From NCBI GenBank assembly GCA_903819605.1, contig CAIJEA010000525.1, positions 1-6,986 of the forward strand: DNA of 6,986 nucleotides, written 5' to 3'. A program made the position numbers and the translations under genes. Origin of the DNA: an uncultured cyanobacterium (GTDB lineage: Bacteria; Cyanobacteriota; Cyanobacteriia; Pseudanabaenales; Pseudanabaenaceae). Under the pieces are notes generated by a model. The model was given only the letters and a program-made list of their open reading frames with translations, did not search any database and had not been told where the DNA came from. How positions within the stretch are numbered: position 1 is the first letter of the stretch; every line of letters begins with the position of its first letter. This document shows positions 6,929-6,986 of the stretch, one piece after another.

Positions 6929-6944
6929 GATTGCGATCGCAATC
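6929..6944. repeat. 16-bp perfect palindrome centred on HIP1
   Basis: GATTGCGATCGCAATC is a perfect palindrome. With one bulged T (6928) the pairing extends by ATG (6925-6927) and CAT (6945-6947). A separate 10-bp palindrome, CAGATATCTG, is at 6912-6921. No gene can be linked to either. Confidence 0.8.
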
Positions 6945-6986
6945 CATAGTGATTTACAAAGTTTTACGCTCAAACCCAAACCAAGA

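Larger units (their letters stand above)
329..6940. repeat. HIP1 octamers (GCGATCGC), 13 dispersed copies
   Basis: Exact GCGATCGC starts at 329, 800, 1978, 2407, 2923, 3650, 4376, 5079, 5599, 5905, 6035, 6790 and 6933. Ten lie inside genes and three are intergenic (2923, 6790, 6933). Chance predicts about one per 65 kb. HIP1 is a known over-represented palindrome of many cyanobacteria, so this is the best taxonomic marker in the window. The span given runs from the first to the last copy; it is not one continuous element. Confidence 0.96.
6686..6986. other. Gene-free region upstream of the exported-protein gene
   Basis: No supported coding sequence, tRNA or structured RNA is visible on either strand. 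It holds the Shine-Dalgarno site and 14-bp repeats of the minus-strand gene, an A+T-rich stretch (6758-6784) where its promoter probably lies although no clear -35/-10 pair can be chosen, the two HIP1 palindromes, and GATTAATC (6859-6866). It may also carry the promoter of a gene beyond the window. Confidence 0.6.

Noticed and set aside
1..6986. A new defence, mobile or biosynthetic system
   Set aside because: No nuclease, recombinase, toxin, reverse transcriptase, synthase or phage-like gene is visible; apart from the repeats, the content is a housekeeping repair gene, a transporter and three small hypothetical genes.

Overview
The window looks like an ordinary stretch of a cyanobacterial chromosome. 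The main evidence is 13 copies of the octamer GCGATCGC (HIP1), about one per 540 bases, far above chance at this moderate G+C. The proteins also fit a cyanobacterium: an Mfd of the usual type, a coiled-coil plus EamA transporter fusion, and a small four-helix membrane protein with a helical tail. A Pseudanabaena-like or other filamentous genus is my guess and is not proven by the sequence.

Layout. Positions 1-2901 (+) hold mfd, the transcription-repair coupling factor, cut at its 5' end by the window edge. It carries an in-frame 38-bp palindromic repeat at 376-413. A 222-base gap follows. Positions 3124-4905 (+) encode a 593-residue protein: cytoplasmic coiled coil, Gly/Asn/Thr/Ser-rich linker, then a ten-helix EamA/DMT transporter domain. 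It ends in a perfect 16-bp hairpin terminator. Positions 4993-5739 (+) encode a 248-residue membrane protein of unknown function. After a 57-base gap, 5797-6303 (+) encodes a 168-residue soluble hypothetical protein. The junction between these two genes is covered by five 17-bp tandem repeats. The second gene ends in a hairpin terminator that lies against the 3' end of a convergent gene. That gene, 6335-6685 (-), encodes a small exported protein with a signal peptide. Positions 6686-6986 contain no gene I can support, but hold a 14-bp direct repeat and two HIP1-centred palindromes.

How the genes relate. mfd, the transporter fusion and the two downstream + genes probably form at least two transcription units, because a strong terminator separates the transporter from the 4993 gene. 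The 4993 and 5797 genes are probably co-transcribed. The last gene is transcribed separately from the other strand. I see no phage, IS, CRISPR, toxin-antitoxin or defence genes, and nothing amounting to a new multigene system. The points most worth a second look are the repeat inside mfd, the exact-period 17-bp repeats across a stop/start junction, and the coiled-coil/EamA fusion.
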